Below are positions 38,716 to 48,222 of a stretch of DNA of 64,000 bases, piece after piece (position 1 is the stretch's first letter; each line of letters starts with the position of its first letter). The stretch lies in assembly GCA_002305965.1 (NCBI GenBank), contig DBRM01000066.1, positions 1-64,000 of the forward strand, read 5' to 3'. The notes beneath the pieces were generated by a model. It saw only the letters and a program-made list of their open reading frames with translations. It did no database searches and had not been told where the DNA came from. The position numbers and the translations under genes were made by a program. This DNA comes from Syntrophomonas sp. UBA1368 (GTDB lineage: Bacteria; Bacillota; Syntrophomonadia; Syntrophomonadales; Syntrophomonadaceae).

Positions 38716-39831
38716 TTAGGTTCTCCTTTGTAAAATACCGTCAAATACTCCTGCCCGGTAACAAGCTATAATTATGACCATCAGTACCGGACCGGCGATC
38801 ATCCCTGCTATCCCTCCCAATTTCAATCCTATATATAGGGACATTACCGTTATCAGAGGATGCAGGCCGATGTTATCTCCCAATATTTTGGGTTCGGCAA
38901 ATTGGCGTATCACTGATATGACCACATATATAATCAGTAAACCTACGCCCATGGGTGTATCTCCGGTCATCAATTCCCAAATGATCCAGGGTACAAATAT
39001 GGTGCCCGGGCCTACGATGGGTAAAATATCAAAAAGGCCCGCCATAAGTCCAATTGTCAAGTAATAATCAATGCCTAATATTTTAAGACCAATGATGGAA
39101 AGGATTGCAGTAATGGATATCAATATACTATAGGCTTTGAAAAAACCTGCCAAAGCATTAAAAAGGTGTGCAACGATATCCCGGGTCTGAGAATGAGCGG
39201 CGGACGGAATAAATTCAAATATAAAATTTCTGATCAAGGCCCGATCCTTGATGATAAAAAAAGTAGCCACAACAGCGATCAGGATAAAAATAAAAATGTT
39301 CGGCAAAGCGGCTAATAGCTGTATCATCATATTAACAACTGACTCAGTAAAGGTTTGCAAAAAGCTCACGATATTTTGCAGATTATCCTGCAATGTACTC
39401 TGAACATTTGTCGGCAGGTTCATCTGCAGGTAAAACAACCTGAATTGACTTATACTGTCAATAATCTGTTGAATCGTCTGTCCGCTGTAAGAACTAATCA
39501 AAGGATAAAGCCCTGATAATTCGTTGATTATTTTAACGATTAAGAGGGATATGATATAAAAGAATCCTCCAACCGCAATGATCAGACTTAATACCACTGC
39601 CCAGCCGCGGCTAAGTTTTACCCTGGTCTCAAGAAAGTTGACCAACGGTTCGATCAGGACAGCAATCACCAGGGCAATAATGAAAGGCATCAGCAGAACC
39701 GGCAGTTTGATCAGCAGGGCTCCCAGCATGGGAAACACATAAACGACCAAAAGAAATAGTGCCAGTAAAGCTAACACCACAATGGACATTTTGATCAATA
39801 CTTTGAGATATTTTTGCAGTTCAGGCTCCAT
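38716..39831 (-). CDS. AI-2E family transporter-like membrane protein (YtvI-like)
   Basis: The 371 residues contain about eight membrane segments and the family's C-terminal GLFDILPIVGPGTIFVPW (about 261-278) and GDNIGLHPLITVMSLYIGLKLGG blocks. The family includes the AI-2 exporter TqsA, sodium/proton antiporters and the sporulation protein YtvI; which applies here cannot be told. It lies within the isoprenoid/phospholipid cluster between cdsA and dxr. Confidence 0.82.
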   Translation of the reverse strand: MEPELQKYLKVLIKMSIVVLALLALFLLVVYVFPMLGALLIKLPVLLMPFIIALVIAVLIEPLVNFLETRVKLSRGWAVVLSLIIAVGGFFYIISLLIVKIINELSGLYPLISSYSGQTIQQIIDSISQFRLFYLQMNLPTNVQSTLQDNLQNIVSFLQTFTESVVNMMIQLLAALPNIFIFILIAVVATFFIIKDRALIRNFIFEFIPSAAHSQTRDIVAHLFNALAGFFKAYSILISITAILSIIGLKILGIDYYLTIGLMAGLFDILPIVGPGTIFVPWIIWELMTGDTPMGVGLLIIYVVISVIRQFAEPKILGDNIGLHPLITVMSLYIGLKLGGIAGMIAGPVLMVIIIACYRAGVFDGILQRRT

Positions 39832-39850
39832 ATGAGCACCTGCTTTCCCC

Positions 39851-40636
39851 TTAAATAAAAATTGACCAATAATAATAGATCAAAGGTGCCACCAGCAGGA
39901 AACTGTCGAAACGATCTAAAATACCGCCGTGACCCGGAATAATGTTGCCCGTGTCTTTTACTCCAAAATACCGCTTGATCCCGGATATAAAAAGATCACC
40001 CAGCTGCGCCATAATACTGGCCAGCAACCCTAACAATATAAGATATGCCCCGGAGGTAATTTCCATATCAGCAATTACAAAAAACAAAACCGCAACGGTT
40101 ATGGTCAAAACAATACAACCGGCTGCTCCCTCCCATGTTTTATTGGGACTGAGCAGAGGAGCCAGTTTATGTTTCCCCCAGAAACGGCCTCCAAAATACC
40201 CCCCGGTATCACTGGCCCATGTCAATAAAAAAGTAAATAATATCGCCGCAAAGCTTTGTTTTAAATCCCCCAATTGCATTGCGTAACCCAAGAGAAATCC
40301 GATATAACATGCTCCAAAAAAAGCCAGGGCTGTGTCCGAAATATTGATTTTAGGGTACTGGAAAACGGTGGCGATGACAATCAGAATGATTACTGCCAGT
40401 AGGACCGGAAAAAGCCATTCCTTAATATGCCAGGAAAAAAGACCCGTGAGTAACAATAAATACCCGGCAGCAGCCACAGACAGGTTATGCTTTTGAGGCA
40501 GCATCTGCAAATATTCATAATAGCCTGCCAATGCCAGCAGTATAACCAGTCCCTGCCAGAAGATACCACCGGCATAAATAACAGCTAAAATCAAGCTTAT
40601 TCCTATTATGGCACTTATGATACGGGTTTTGAGCAT
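39851..40636 (-). CDS. cdsA: Phosphatidate cytidylyltransferase
   Basis: CdsA makes CDP-diacylglycerol from phosphatidic acid and CTP, the branch point for phospholipids. The 261-residue membrane protein has about seven spans and the signature SDTGGYFGGRFWGKHK (about 138-153) with LSPNKTWEG just after, then GDLFISGIKRYFGVKDTG near 213. AGGAGGGG lies 4 nt before the ATG at 40636, so the longer frame to 40657 is not used. It follows uppS by 21 nt. Confidence 0.95.
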   Translation of the reverse strand: MLKTRIISAIIGISLILAVIYAGGIFWQGLVILLALAGYYEYLQMLPQKHNLSVAAAGYLLLLTGLFSWHIKEWLFPVLLAVIILIVIATVFQYPKINISDTALAFFGACYIGFLLGYAMQLGDLKQSFAAILFTFLLTWASDTGGYFGGRFWGKHKLAPLLSPNKTWEGAAGCIVLTITVAVLFFVIADMEITSGAYLILLGLLASIMAQLGDLFISGIKRYFGVKDTGNIIPGHGGILDRFDSFLLVAPLIYYYWSIFI

Positions 40637-40657
40637 GAAACCCCTCCTGGATTCCAA

Positions 40658-41395
40658 TTATTTGAGCCCGCCAAATCTTCTTTCTCTTTGCTGAAAGCTC
40701 CAAATCGCCTGCATCAGAGCATCCCGGTCAAAATCGGGCCACAACAAAGGGGTTATGAATAATTCTGTGTAAGCAATTTGCCACAGCATGAAATTGCTGA
40801 TCCGCATTTCCCCGGCAGTCCTGATCAATAAATCAGGATCGGGTATATCATGAGTATATAGCAAACTGCTGATTAAGTCTTCATCGATGTTGCCGGGTTC
40901 GATTTCACCCTTCGAAATTTTTTCAGCGATGGAATTCACCGCTTTAACAATTTCCCTGCGGGAGCCATAATTTAAGGCAATATTAAAAATCATACCCGTA
41001 TTGTCTTTGGTCCTTTTCAGCGCTTTTTCAATACTCTTGATACATTCCACCGGCAGTGAGGCATAGTCTCCAGTTATCATAATTTTGATATTGTTTCTAT
41101 GTAATTCCGCAATTTCCTTGTCTATATATTCCACCAACAGCTGCATGAGATAATTTACTTCTTCAGCAGGACGTTTCCAGTTCTCTGTGGAAAATGCGTA
41201 TACTGATAAAACCGGGATCTTAATCTCAGCACAGGTTTCCACTGTCCGGTGTAAAGCTTCCATACCAGCTTTATGGCCCATGGTTCTGGGCATGAACTTT
41301 CGATTCGCCCATCGGCCGTTTCCGTCCATGATAATAGCGATATGTTCAGGCAATTTTTTAAAATCGACCCTTTTTTCGTACTCTTTACGATCCAA
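40658..41395 (-). CDS. uppS: Undecaprenyl diphosphate synthase (isoprenyl transferase)
   Basis: UppS makes the C55 lipid carrier for peptidoglycan. The 245 residues have IIMDGNGRWANR near residue 21, with the catalytic Asp in MDGNGR, SVYAFSTENWKRP near 64 and IRTAGEMRISNFMLWQ (about 192-207). Relatives usually have TSGE there; TAGE is a small variation. The start is TTG at 41395, 9 nt after AAAGGGG; an ATG just upstream is in the wrong frame. Confidence 0.95.
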   Translation of the reverse strand: MDRKEYEKRVDFKKLPEHIAIIMDGNGRWANRKFMPRTMGHKAGMEALHRTVETCAEIKIPVLSVYAFSTENWKRPAEEVNYLMQLLVEYIDKEIAELHRNNIKIMITGDYASLPVECIKSIEKALKRTKDNTGMIFNIALNYGSRREIVKAVNSIAEKISKGEIEPGNIDEDLISSLLYTHDIPDPDLLIRTAGEMRISNFMLWQIAYTELFITPLLWPDFDRDALMQAIWSFQQRERRFGGLK

Positions 41396-41423
41396 AGCAT
41401 TGTACCCCTTTTTTTATTAAAGT

Positions 41424-41446
41424 ACAAAACCCCCAAAAAAGGGGGC
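41424..41446 (-). terminator. Terminator between frr and uppS
   Basis: On the minus strand CCCCC, T6 loop and GGGGG are followed by TTTTG. It lies about 47 nt after the frr stop and just before the uppS ribosome binding site, so it may attenuate rather than fully separate the two gene groups. Confidence 0.75.
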
Positions 41447-41492
41447 ATATAAAAATCAGTATAATGAGGCTTGCAAGACCGTATTCGTCATC

Positions 41493-42050
41493 TTAAACCT
41501 CCATTACATCTTTTTCCTTGGTCTGTAGAATAGCGTCGATATCTTTAACACCTTTATCGGTTATTTTCTGTACATCATCAATGCCTTTTTTACTTTCATC
41601 TTCAGAGACCAGCTTTTCTTTTTCCGCCTGTTTAATCATGTCATTGGCTTCCCGTCTGATATTTCTGATGGCTACTTTTGCTTCTTCGCCTCGTTTTCTG
41701 ACCACCTTCACTAATTCCTTACGTCTCTCTTCTGTTAACTGCGGTACCGCTAACCGAATCACATTTCCATCATTTGATGGTGTAATACCTAAATCAGATT
41801 TCATGATGGCTTTCTCAATATCAGCGATACTATGTTTATCCCATGGCTGGATCACCAATAATCGGGCTTCCGGCACGTTAATATTGGCCAACTGGTTTAA
41901 TGGAGTGGGTTCACCGTAATAATCAACCACAATACGGTCCAACATACCGGGATTGGCTCTGCCTGCCCGCAAAGAAGCCAGATCTTTGGTCAGATGTTCA
42001 ATGGTTTTTTTCATTCTATCTTCGGAATCTTGTATAATTTCTTTAATCAT
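41493..42050 (-). CDS. frr: Ribosome recycling factor
   Basis: RRF splits post-termination ribosomes together with EF-G. The 185 residues show the typical [15 protein letters not shown] (about 25-39), [15 protein letters not shown] (about 58-72) and [30 protein letters not shown] segments. It overlaps the pyrH end by 8 nt. The rpsB-tsf-pyrH-frr order is near universal. Confidence 0.97.
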   Translation of the reverse strand: MIKEIIQDSEDRMKKTIEHLTKDLASLRAGRANPGMLDRIVVDYYGEPTPLNQLANINVPEARLLVIQPWDKHSIADIEKAIMKSDLGITPSNDGNVIRLAVPQLTEERRKELVKVVRKRGEEAKVAIRNIRREANDMIKQAEKEKLVSEDESKKGIDDVQKITDKGVKDIDAILQTKEKDVMEV

Positions 42051-42771
42051 ACGCTTTACCTCCTACATAAGTCCCTATACTCTCACCTTGAACAGCTTTT
42101 AAAATATTACCGTTCCTGGTCAGATCAAAGACAATAATAGGTATTCCGTTATCCATACAAAGTGAAGCTGCCGTGGAATCCATAACTCCAAGGCCTTTAT
42201 TCAATACGTCGATAAATTGCAAATCGTCATATTTTACTGCATTTGGATTATAGACCGGGTCAGAATCATAGACCCCATCAACTTTTTTCGCCATTAAAAT
42301 TACTTCGGCTTCGATTTCAGCTGAACGTAATGCAGCTGCTGTATCGGTAGAAAAATATGGATTGCCGGTGCCGGCGGCAAAAACAACCACCCGGCCTTTT
42401 TCCAAATGACGAATGGCCCTTCTTCTGATATAAGGCTCAGCTACCTCTTTCATTTCGATTGCCGACATCACACGGGATTCGATGCCTTCTTTTTCCAATG
42501 CGTCCTGCAGCGCCAATGAATTTATAACTGTTGCCAGCATTCCCATGTAATCGGCAGTGGCCCGATCCATCCCCTGGGCACTACCGGCTACACCGCGCCA
42601 AATATTACCGCCGCCTACTACAATAGCAACTTCTACACCTATTTTGACAACTTCAACAACCTGCCGGGCAATAGAAGACATGATCGTATTATCTATCCCA
42701 TAGCCGGATGTCCCTGCCAATGCTTCGCCACTAAGTTTTAAAACGATCCTCTTATATTTGGCGGTTTGCAA
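42043..42771 (-). CDS. pyrH: UMP kinase
   Basis: PyrH phosphorylates UMP to UDP, a step in pyrimidine nucleotide supply, and is a hexamer in bacteria. The 242 residues have KLSGEAL near residue 11, VGGGNIWRG (about 56-64) and the conserved [11 protein letters not shown] block. The TTG at 42771 lies 8 nt after GGAGG; the longer frame at 42786 begins with that site. It overlaps frr. Confidence 0.96.
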   Translation of the reverse strand: MQTAKYKRIVLKLSGEALAGTSGYGIDNTIMSSIARQVVEVVKIGVEVAIVVGGGNIWRGVAGSAQGMDRATADYMGMLATVINSLALQDALEKEGIESRVMSAIEMKEVAEPYIRRRAIRHLEKGRVVVFAAGTGNPYFSTDTAAALRSAEIEAEVILMAKKVDGVYDSDPVYNPNAVKYDDLQFIDVLNKGLGVMDSTAASLCMDNGIPIIVFDLTRNGNILKAVQGESIGTYVGGKAYD

Positions 42772-42800
42772 AATATTTCCCTCCACCGGCTTAAAAGCCT

Positions 42801-43445
42801 TTATTTCAGTTGTGCCATTACTTCGGCAGCAAAATCAGTTTCTTCTTTTTCGATTCCTTCTCCCACCTCAAAGCGGGCAAATCTGCGGACATTGATATTT
42901 TCGCCAATTCTGGCCACAAATTCGTGGATCAATTCCTGTACAGTTTTATCAGGATCTTTGATAAATGGTTGTTCCAAAAGGCAATTTTCTTTAAAATATT
43001 TTTCAATTCGCCCTTCCACCATTTTGTCCACTACTTTTTCCGGTTTGCCTTCTTCCAGGGCTTGCGCTCTTAAAACCTGTTTTTCATGTTCAATAGCACT
43101 TTCAGCTACTTCCTCACGGCGTATATAAGCGGGGTTGGAAGCTGCGATTTGCATGGCAATATCATAGGCAAGCTGCCTGAAATCTTCGTTTTTAGCTACA
43201 AAATCGGTTTCGCAGTTCACTTCGACCAAAACTCCGATGCGGCCTCCACCATGAATATAAGAAATGGCAATTCCTTCGCTGGCAGTACGACCTGCTTTCT
43301 TGGCGGCTTTGGCCAATCCCTTGGTTCTCAGTTCATCTATCGCTTTTTCAATATCACCATTTGTCTCCACCAAGGCTTTTTTACAATCCATCATTCCCGC
43401 TCCGGTTCTTTCCCGGAGTTCCTTAACCATTGCTGCTGTTACCAA
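42801..43445 (-). CDS. tsf: Translation elongation factor Ts
   Basis: EF-Ts is the nucleotide exchange factor of EF-Tu. The 214 residues are the short form common in Clostridia: [20 protein letters not shown] and the [12 protein letters not shown] signature (about 78-89). The TTG at 43445 has AGGAGG 8 nt upstream; the ATG two codons earlier is too close to that site. A terminator-like hairpin separates it from rpsB. Confidence 0.96.
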   Translation of the reverse strand: MVTAAMVKELRERTGAGMMDCKKALVETNGDIEKAIDELRTKGLAKAAKKAGRTASEGIAISYIHGGGRIGVLVEVNCETDFVAKNEDFRQLAYDIAMQIAASNPAYIRREEVAESAIEHEKQVLRAQALEEGKPEKVVDKMVEGRIEKYFKENCLLEQPFIKDPDKTVQELIHEFVARIGENINVRRFARFEVGEGIEKEETDFAAEVMAQLK

Positions 43446-43494
43446 GACCATAACCTCCTGTTAATTTATTGGTTCAACCTTTATGTTTATATTA

Positions 43495-43532
43495 GAAAAA
43501 AGGGGCGTTTAGGAAAACCTATTTCACCCCTT
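43495..43532 (-). terminator. Terminator/attenuator between rpsB and tsf
   Basis: On the minus strand AAGGGG pairs with CCCCTT, with an inner TAGG/CCTA stem inside the loop, followed by T6. It starts about 10 nt after the rpsB stop. Partial readthrough would set the ratio of S2 to EF-Ts. Confidence 0.7.
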
Positions 43533-43542
43533 GGCCTTTCTA

Positions 43543-44241
43543 TTATGCCGTGACCTGAACACCTTGTCGGGCTTCCAGCACCGCATCTGATATTTTAGAT
43601 GCTATCAGTTTTACTGCCCTTATTGCATCATCATTACCAGGGATGACATAATCAATTTCGTCAGGATCGCAGTTCGTATCAACGATTGCTACCACTGGTA
43701 TCCCAAGTTTACGGGCTTCCGCAACTGCAATTCTCTCTTTCCGGGGATCAACGATAAAAATCGCTCCGGGCAATTTGTCCATGTCCTTGATCCCACCCAA
43801 AAATCTCTCCAGTCTTTCCCGTTCATTGGCCAGCTTGGCTGCTTCTTTTTTGGTTAAAACTTCAAATGATCCGTCCTGCTCCATCTTTTCCAGTTCTTTT
43901 AAACGGTTCACTCTTTTGCGGATGGTTTTGTAGTTGGTTAACATACCGCCCAGCCAGCGCTGATTAACAAAATACATTCCGCATTTTTGGGCTTCTTCCC
44001 TGATGGTCTCCTGAGCTTGTTTTTTTGTTCCTACAAATAGAATTCCCTTGCCGTCAGCTGCAACATCCTTGACGAAATCATAGGCTTCAGTAAATTTCTT
44101 TACCGTCTGCTGCAGATCAATGATGTAGATGCCATTCCTCTCCATATAAATGTAGGTGGCCATCTTGGGATTCCATCTCCGTGTCTGGTGTCCGAAATGA
44201 ACGCCGGCTTCAAGCAGCTGTTTCATAGTAATTACTGACAC
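43543..44241 (-). CDS. rpsB: 30S ribosomal protein S2
   Basis: The 232 residues match the family: [22 protein letters not shown] at the start, [14 protein letters not shown], and [21 protein letters not shown] near 185. The start is GTG at 44241, 8 nt after AGGAGG. S2 joins the 30S subunit late and in several bacteria represses rpsB-tsf through a leader; a structured leader is present here. Confidence 0.97.
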   Translation of the reverse strand: MSVITMKQLLEAGVHFGHQTRRWNPKMATYIYMERNGIYIIDLQQTVKKFTEAYDFVKDVAADGKGILFVGTKKQAQETIREEAQKCGMYFVNQRWLGGMLTNYKTIRKRVNRLKELEKMEQDGSFEVLTKKEAAKLANERERLERFLGGIKDMDKLPGAIFIVDPRKERIAVAEARKLGIPVVAIVDTNCDPDEIDYVIPGNDDAIRAVKLIASKISDAVLEARQGVQVTA

Positions 44242-44285
44242 CAGCAACACCTCCTTTCAGTTTTATTTTCCTCCGCTGCTTCATC

Positions 44286-44320
44286 CTTCTTAAAAACTAT
44301 TGCTAGCACTGTTTAAGAAG
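44286..44320 (-). promoter_or_regulatory. Hairpin in the rpsB leader
   Basis: The leader between the promoter and rpsB has a 9-bp stem (CTTCTTAAA with TTTAAGAAG) around a 16-17 nt loop, about 45 nt before the start codon. It is not followed by a T-run, so it is not a plain terminator. A role in S2 autoregulation is inferred from other bacteria. Confidence 0.4.
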
Positions 44321-44349
44321 TCTGCGAACGTGCGTAATCACCAACACAT

Positions 44350-44379
44350 AATATACCATAATTTATTAACCCGATGCAA
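44350..44379 (-). promoter_or_regulatory. Promoter of the rpsB operon
   Basis: The -10 TATATT (44350-44355) and the -35 TTGCAT (44374-44379) are separated by 18 nt. Transcription would start about 100 nt before the rpsB GTG, leaving room for the leader hairpin. Confidence 0.6.
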
Positions 44380-44466
44380 TATTATCCCATGATGATAATT
44401 GCTTTCTTAATTATTACTTATTTGTTGGTCGTTTTTGCATTCAAAGTGCACCGAAAACTGATGTGA

Positions 44467-44498
44467 AAAGCCTTATATTAATAAATAGTCCGGCTTTA
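44467..44498 (-). terminator. Weak terminator downstream of codY
   Basis: On the minus strand AAAGCC pairs with GGCTTTT across a loop of about 19 nt, ten bases after the codY stop. The stem is short, so the call is weak. Confidence 0.35.
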
Positions 44499-44506
44499 AG
44501 CAGTGG

Positions 44507-45295
44507 TTAATTATTTTTTTTCAATTCAGCAAAAAGATATTCATTGAGTACTTTAATGTAGGTTCCTTTCATGCCCAATGATCTTGATTCAATAACATTT
44601 GCGCTTTCAAATTTTCTTAAGGCACTTACGATAACAGACCGGGTTATTCCTACCTTGTCAGCAATACGGCTGGCGATCAGCAATCCTTCTTTGCCGTCTA
44701 ATTCTGCGATAATATGTTCAATCGCTTCACGCTCTGAGTAAGACAGGGTAGCCAGAGCAATTTGCACAGCGGCTTTTTTCCGCGCTTCTTCTTCAACTCT
44801 TTCCGAACGCATTCTCATTATTTCGTTAGCCACTACGATCGCTCCGTATTCTGCAAGCACAATATCTTCTTCTGTAAATTCTTTGTTTTCCCGCATCATG
44901 ATCAGTGTTCCGACCCTTCTGGCACCGCCGAAAACCGGGGTCACCGACCAGATCCTCCGCGAGCAGTTACAGCTTACATTATCGGGATTAAAGAAACATT
45001 TGCGGCCTTCTTCCAGATGGAAGTTGGCTTTGGTCTCAAGGATATTGGTAAGTTCCTGATTAAAACTTTCCGGAAATCTTTCTGCATGGCTCATTAAGTC
45101 TTCAATAGCACTGCATTTGGCTTCTTCATTAAATGCATATCCCCCTATTTGCCCACGTCGGCCCACAATAAAGACACTGCATTCCAAATTCCGTGATAAC
45201 ACTTCTGCCATTTCGAAATAATCAACCGGAGACTGGCCGATCTTTTTTAATATTTTGTTGATGGCCCTTGATTTTTCCAATAAAGTTTTTTCCAT
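44507..45295 (-). CDS. codY: GTP- and branched-chain amino acid-sensing regulator CodY
   Basis: CodY is the global repressor of starvation genes in Firmicutes. The 262 residues comprise an N-terminal GAF domain (about 1-155) and a C-terminal winged helix with ASRIADKVGITRSVIVSALRK (about 208-228), the most conserved part of the family. The GAF domain has five cysteines in the stretch at about 80-113. It ends the xerC-hslV-hslU-codY run, as in B. subtilis. Confidence 0.96.
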   Translation of the reverse strand: MEKTLLEKSRAINKILKKIGQSPVDYFEMAEVLSRNLECSVFIVGRRGQIGGYAFNEEAKCSAIEDLMSHAERFPESFNQELTNILETKANFHLEEGRKCFFNPDNVSCNCSRRIWSVTPVFGGARRVGTLIMMRENKEFTEEDIVLAEYGAIVVANEIMRMRSERVEEEARKKAAVQIALATLSYSEREAIEHIIAELDGKEGLLIASRIADKVGITRSVIVSALRKFESANVIESRSLGMKGTYIKVLNEYLFAELKKNN

Positions 45296-45308
45296 ATAAT
45301 ATTACCTC

Positions 45309-46712
45309 CTACAATATGTACCTGCTAAGATCATCGTCTTCAATGATTTGCTGTAATTTGTCATTCACGTAAGCAAAATCAATTAATACTTCCTGGCCCT
45401 GCATTTCAGGTGCTTCAAAAAGCAAATCTTCCAATACTTTTTCCATTATGGTCTGTAAACGGCGCGCTCCAATATTTTCAGTCTTGGCGTTGACATCAAA
45501 TGCGACTTGCGCCAGATAATCGATGGCATCATCACTGAAATTTATTTTTACTTTTTCTGCAGCCAATAGAGATGTATATTGTTTGAGCAATGAATTATTT
45601 GGTTCCTGCAGTATTCTTTTTAAATCCTCTTTTTTCAAGCTTTCCAATTCTACTCTGATGGGAAATCTACCCTGCAGTTCAGGGATCAGATCAGAAGGTT
45701 TACTGGTATGAAAAGCCCCGGCAGCAATAAATAAAACATGATCAGTTTTGACCGGGCCGTATTTTGTTACCACTGTTGAACCTTCAACGATCGGCAGAAT
45801 ATCTCTTTGCACTCCTCCCCTGGAAACATCCGGACCATAGCCTCCGTCCCTGCTGGTTATTTTATCGATCTCATCCAGGAATATGATACCGTCTTCTTCC
45901 GCCCGCTTGATTGCGATCCGGTATACTTCATCCATGTCAATCAATGACTGGGCTTCCTCATTGGTTAATATCTTTCTTGCTTCCGCGATCGTCACTTTGC
46001 GCTTTTTTTTCTTTTTAGGTACCAGGTTGCCGAACATTTCCTGCATATTGATACCCATTTCTTCGACGCCCGTCCCGGAGAAGATCTCCATAAATGAAGT
46101 ATTTCTATCCTCTACTTCAATTTCTATAATTTCATCTTCCAATTCCAGGCGTTGGACTTTTTGTTTGAGGATTTCCCTTTTTTGCTGGAGTTCCTGCAGA
46201 AGATGCCTGTCGTTGTCCTCTGCGTCGCTTTCCTTCGTTTCTCCGGCATAACCAAGCAGCATTTCAAAGGGATTTTTCATCGTTTTCTTTTTTTTAGGCA
46301 AAGGCAACAGATAATTAACAATCCTTTCTTCCGCCAATTCCCTGCCTTTGTTTTCCACCTCCTCGAATTTTTCCATTTTTACCATGCGAATCGATGTTTC
46401 TACAAGATCACGTACCATCGAATCAACATCTCGTCCAACATAGCCAACTTCTGTAAATTTCGTGGCCTCAACTTTCACAAAAGGTGCCTTGACCAACCTG
46501 GCCAAACGGCGTGCTATTTCGGTTTTCCCCACCCCTGTAGGCCCGATCATTATAATGTTTTTCGGGTATATTTCATCTCTCATATCATCACTTAACTGTT
46601 TGCGCCGATAACGGTTCCTCAGTGCTATTGCCACTGCCTTTTTGGCTTCCTGCTGGCCGACGATATGCTTGCCTAATTCTTCAACCACTTCACGGGGAGT
46701 AATATTATACAT
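45309..46712 (-). CDS. hslU: HslU ATPase subunit of the HslUV protease
   Basis: HslU (ClpY) unfolds substrates and feeds them to HslV. The 467 residues start with [20 protein letters not shown], Walker [10 protein letters not shown] (about 57-65), the I domain (about 110-240), Walker B FLDEID, and the C-terminal LSRYIL tail that docks into HslV. The ATG at 46712 follows AGGAGG; an upstream extension to 46787 lies inside hslV and is rejected. Confidence 0.96.
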   Translation of the reverse strand: MYNITPREVVEELGKHIVGQQEAKKAVAIALRNRYRRKQLSDDMRDEIYPKNIIMIGPTGVGKTEIARRLARLVKAPFVKVEATKFTEVGYVGRDVDSMVRDLVETSIRMVKMEKFEEVENKGRELAEERIVNYLLPLPKKKKTMKNPFEMLLGYAGETKESDAEDNDRHLLQELQQKREILKQKVQRLELEDEIIEIEVEDRNTSFMEIFSGTGVEEMGINMQEMFGNLVPKKKKKRKVTIAEARKILTNEEAQSLIDMDEVYRIAIKRAEEDGIIFLDEIDKITSRDGGYGPDVSRGGVQRDILPIVEGSTVVTKYGPVKTDHVLFIAAGAFHTSKPSDLIPELQGRFPIRVELESLKKEDLKRILQEPNNSLLKQYTSLLAAEKVKINFSDDAIDYLAQVAFDVNAKTENIGARRLQTIMEKVLEDLLFEAPEMQGQEVLIDFAYVNDKLQQIIEDDDLSRYIL

Positions 46713-47262
46713 TCCGGTCCTCCTGACTTGCTTCAATCGTTTCCAAAGAAATATGATCATTGGTATATATACAGATCTCCGAAGCAATTTTCAGTGCTTC
46801 AAAGGCAATTTCAGATGCTTTAAGCCCAGTAAATCTATTTAGTGCTTTGGCTGCTGCCAAAGCATAGGATCCTCCCGAACCGATGGCGATAATATCATCA
46901 TCCGGCTCGATTACTTCACCGGTCCCCGATATGACCAGCATTTTTTCATGATCTGCTACGATGAGCAAAGCTTCCAGCTTCTGCATGGTCCTGTCTGTAC
47001 GCCATTCTTTCGCAATATCCACGGCAGCTTTGGTCAAATTTCCGCCTGATTGTTTCAACTTGTCTTCAAATTTCGCAAAAAGCGTAAAGGCGTCCGCTAC
47101 TGCACCAGCAAAGCCGGCAATCACTTTACCTTCGTACAGTCTTCTGATCTTCACGGCATTGTTTTTCATTATGGTATTTTGTCCGAAAGTAACCTGTCCA
47201 TCTCCAGCAATGGCGGTCTGATTGTTTTTTCTAACAGCTACAATGGTTGTACCTCTAAACAT
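46705..47262 (-). CDS. hslV: HslV threonine peptidase of the HslUV protease
   Basis: HslV (ClpQ) is the proteasome-like peptidase of the complex. In 185 residues, the catalytic Thr appears as TTIVAVR at residues 5-11, preceded by MFRG, so a four-residue propeptide must be removed, unlike E. coli HslV, where only Met is lost. GDGQVTFGQ follows at 20-28. It overlaps hslU by 8 nt. Confidence 0.95.
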   Translation of the reverse strand: MFRGTTIVAVRKNNQTAIAGDGQVTFGQNTIMKNNAVKIRRLYEGKVIAGFAGAVADAFTLFAKFEDKLKQSGGNLTKAAVDIAKEWRTDRTMQKLEALLIVADHEKMLVISGTGEVIEPDDDIIAIGSGGSYALAAAKALNRFTGLKASEIAFEALKIASEICIYTNDHISLETIEASQEDRNV

Positions 47263-47264
47263 GT

Positions 47265-48176
47265 TTACCTCCGAGGATGTGTATTATTATAAATGGTTTT
47301 GATGTTATCCCTGGTCAGATGGGTATATATCTGCGTGGTTGACAGTTCAGCGTGCCCCAACAGCTCTTGGACTGATCTTAAATCTGCACCATTATTCAAT
47401 AAATGAGTTGCAAATGTATGTCGTAAAGTATGGGGGCTGATTCTCTGGTTTAAGGCGATGTTTTCCACATATTTATTAAGGATGGTTCTGATGTATCGGG
47501 CAGACAAACGGTCTCCGAACCGGTTTAAGAACACCGCCTGATTATATCGGTTTTCCTGTTTAAGGTAAGTGGGACGGCTTTTTCTAATGTACAGCTGCAA
47601 CGCAGCTTTGGCCCTTCTGCCCAGTGGAATGAGACGATCTTTTTCACCTTTGCCGGTCACCTTTATATATTCCTCTTCAAAGTCAAGGCTATTTAAATCA
47701 AGCCCCGTCAATTCACTGACTCTTATGCCCGAGGCATATAGAATTTCCAGAATAGCTTTATCCCTGATCCCTGCCGGGGTAGATAAGTCCGGAGCCTGCA
47801 ATAATTGCTCCATTTCCTGGTGATATAAAAACTTGGGAAGTCTTTGTTCTTGTTTTGGTGTGGATACGGCTGCGATCGGATTCTCTGCCAGGATGTTCTC
47901 CCGGCATAAATACTTCACATAAGATCTGATGGCAGCTAATTTTCTGGCTGCAGTTGCTTTACTTTGCCCGTTGTTTTGAATACAAGCCAGATATTCCCTG
48001 ACTGATTTATGATTCAAGCTCTCACTGGGCAGCTTTTCTACAGGAATATTTTCTTGTCCGGCAATAAAATCAAAAAACTGAACCAAATCAGTTTTATAAC
48101 TTCTGAGGGTTAAACGCGAAGCATTTTTTTCCACTCTTAAGTAGTTCAGAAAGCCATCAATATATTGAAAAAGCAT
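47265..48176 (-). CDS. xerC: Tyrosine recombinase XerC
   Basis: XerC with XerD resolves chromosome dimers at dif. The 303 residues have an N-terminal SAM-like core-binding domain and a catalytic domain with Arg in [13 protein letters not shown] (about 150), [12 protein letters not shown] (about 245-256) and the nucleophile Tyr in [10 protein letters not shown] (about 284). Family relatives in this context are called CodV. The ATG at 48176 follows AGGAG; the frame to 48236 overlaps trmFO. Confidence 0.92.
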   Translation of the reverse strand: MLFQYIDGFLNYLRVEKNASRLTLRSYKTDLVQFFDFIAGQENIPVEKLPSESLNHKSVREYLACIQNNGQSKATAARKLAAIRSYVKYLCRENILAENPIAAVSTPKQEQRLPKFLYHQEMEQLLQAPDLSTPAGIRDKAILEILYASGIRVSELTGLDLNSLDFEEEYIKVTGKGEKDRLIPLGRRAKAALQLYIRKSRPTYLKQENRYNQAVFLNRFGDRLSARYIRTILNKYVENIALNQRISPHTLRHTFATHLLNNGADLRSVQELLGHAELSTTQIYTHLTRDNIKTIYNNTHPRR

Positions 48177-48222
48177 CGTTCTTTTCACTCCTGATAAGAA
48201 TCCTAGCATAATTTGCAGTATT

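Noticed and set aside
41155..41448. ATG at about 41402 just upstream of uppS
   Set aside because: It is in another frame; the UppS sequence begins at the TTG at 41395.
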